Part shown: piece by piece, positions 63,144 to 64,000 of the stretch
Layout: every line of letters starts with the position of its first letter
Position numbering within the stretch: position 1 is the stretch's first letter
Origin: Serratia plymuthica NBRC 102599
GTDB lineage: Bacteria; Pseudomonadota; Gammaproteobacteria; Enterobacterales; Enterobacteriaceae
NCBI RefSeq assembly: GCF_001590925.1
Contig: NZ_BCTU01000014.1
Location: 1-64,000, forward strand
Length of the DNA: 64,000 bases
Direction: 5' to 3'
Translations under genes and position numbers: made by a program
The notes under the pieces: model-generated
Database searches by the model: none
What the model was told of the DNA's origin: nothing
The model's input: only the letters and a program-made list of their open reading frames with translations

Positions 63144-64000
63144 TCACCGCAATTGCCTCATCGCCGCCAAACGCGCTGCACCATTCACCGCACCATACTG
63201 GGCGTACCCGCCAAGCCTTTGCAGCAATTCAAAGAAGAAGCGCCCTTCGGCAAAGGGTTGGCTGTAAACGTGCAGCAGTTCGCCGCCCTGCGCATCGCGA
63301 TCGTAGAGGATATGGTGCTGCGCCAGCCGGGCGATAAAGGCGTCATCGAGATCAAAACGGGCAGCCAGATCTTCGTAGTAGTTATCGGCGATGGTCAACA
63401 GCCGCATCCCCTTGGCTTTGGCTTGTTCAACCGCCTGAAAAATATCCCCGGTCGTGAACGCAACGTGTTGTAACCCTGCGCCGTGGTAAGTCTCCACCGT
63501 TCTGGCGCTGAGCGTCGCGCTGCTCTGCGAGACGTTAAGCGGCAGGCGGATACCGTTACAGCGGCTGTGCATCACCCGGCTGTGCACCAGCCCGTAAGGA
63601 TCCGGCAGCAGTTGTTCGCCGTCCGGTTCGAAACCCGGCACGCAGCGCAAAAACATCACCCAGTTTTTTAAGGCGCTTTCAGGCATCGCCACCGCCAGAT
63701 GATCGATACCCTCAAGTTCAAAAACACAGCGCGATGGTCGTTCGCGCAGATGGAAGTCATCCTGATAAATCGCTGCCTCGCCGCCGTTTACCGGGGTCTC
63801 GACCAAATAAATCAGGCTGCCGTCGGGCGCGCACAGCGCCGGAATACGGTGTTCGTTAGGGCCAACCTGCCCCTGATAGACCGGATAACCGAAGTCATGC
63901 GCCCGCTGCAGCAAAGCGGACGGATCCGCCACCCGCCAGGCCACTGCGCACAGCGAAGCGCCATGCCGTTCACGGTAGTCATCGGCGAAAGAGTCGTTTT
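63144..64000 (-). CDS. quiC: 3-dehydroshikimate dehydratase, HPPD-like C-terminal part (5' end beyond window)
   Basis: The frame is open through the window edge, so the N-terminal sugar-phosphate-isomerase (TIM-barrel) half is missing. The visible ~285 residues are the VOC/4-hydroxyphenylpyruvate-dioxygenase-like domain: VGPNEHRIPALCAPDGSLIYLVE, GIDHLAVAMPESALKNWVMFLRCVPGFEP, GAGLQHVAFTTGDIFQAVEQAKAKGMRLLTIADNYYEDLAARFDL and EGRFFFELLQRLGGYAQYGAVN. This is the bifunctional-looking QuiC1 type, converting 3-dehydroshikimate to protocatechuate. True HPPDs are excluded by context and by the downstream domain pattern. An in-frame GTG at 63944 is internal. Confidence 0.85.
   Translation of the reverse strand, partial: NDSFADDYRERHGASLCAVAWRVADPSALLQRAHDFGYPVYQGQVGPNEHRIPALCAPDGSLIYLVETPVNGGEAAIYQDDFHLRERPSRCVFELEGIDHLAVAMPESALKNWVMFLRCVPGFEPDGEQLLPDPYGLVHSRVMHSRCNGIRLPLNVSQSSATLSARTVETYHGAGLQHVAFTTGDIFQAVEQAKAKGMRLLTIADNYYEDLAARFDLDDAFIARLAQHHILYDRDAQGGELLHVYSQPFAEGRFFFELLQRLGGYAQYGAVNGAARLAAMRQLR

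Overview
The window looks like chromosomal DNA of a GC-rich enterobacterium, most probably Serratia or a close Yersiniaceae relative. This is inferred from gene content and protein resemblance (BglA, NepI-like, YdcO/BenE-like, YcjY-like, DauR/YheO-like proteins). No rRNA, tRNA, CRISPR array, transposase or integrase was recognised. Most genes belong to compact metabolic and efflux operons. Several visibly AT-rich cassettes interrupt them.

Layout. 1-3.4 kb: a quinone-reductase-like gene and its HxlR regulator, an AT-rich toxin/immunity-like pair, and a MarR-GNAT fusion. 3.4-9.5 kb: NepI-like MFS exporter, YcjY-like hydrolase with divergent LysR gene, DauR-like regulator, catabolic-type glutamate dehydrogenase. 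9.7-14.8 kb: a two-gene operon encoding a TULIP/P47-like protein and an 1138-residue protein of unknown function. 15.5-16.7 kb: DJ-1/PfpI protein and DUF1493 protein. 16.8-25 kb: a tripartite RND efflux operon, a DHA2 MFS pump and a TetR regulator, with related palindromes in front of both pump units. 25.1-26.5 kb: a DUF3289/DUF943 cassette. 26.8-33.4 kb: periplasmic asparaginase, BenE, MocR, XRE-cupin, EamA, LysR. 33.6-41.5 kb: a sulfur-scavenging cluster (small ORF, two SfnB-like flavoproteins, DszA/NtaA-like monooxygenase, MetQNI-like ABC transporter, SsuA-like binding protein). 42.1-46.5 kb: a Family 2A encapsulin operon (rhodanese, serine acetyltransferase, shell, cysteine desulfurase cargo). 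46.8-51.7 kb: 2-hydroxyacid dehydrogenase, MFS, RpiR regulator, bglA. 51.7-52.9 kb: a third AT-rich two-gene cassette. 53-64 kb: an aromatic-acid cluster (pcaHG, pcaQ-like, pcaCB, pobA, two AAHS transporters, shikimate-dehydrogenase-like gene, 3-dehydroshikimate dehydratase) that funnels quinate/shikimate and 4-hydroxybenzoate to protocatechuate and into the beta-ketoadipate route. pcaD, pcaIJ and pcaF are not in the window.

The most unusual observations are these. (1) Two of the three AT-rich cassettes lie between imperfect direct copies (50 and 73 bp) of the 3' end of the neighbouring plus-strand regulator gene. This suggests recurrent capture of effector/immunity-like pairs at gene 3' ends. 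(2) The TULIP plus giant-protein operon is a candidate undescribed toxin or lipid-binding system. (3) The encapsulin operon carries a cargo desulfurase with a ~205-residue tail containing repeated aromatic motifs. (4) PcaR-like boxes recur in the aromatic cluster promoters. All family assignments were made by eye and from memory. No alignments or database searches were run.
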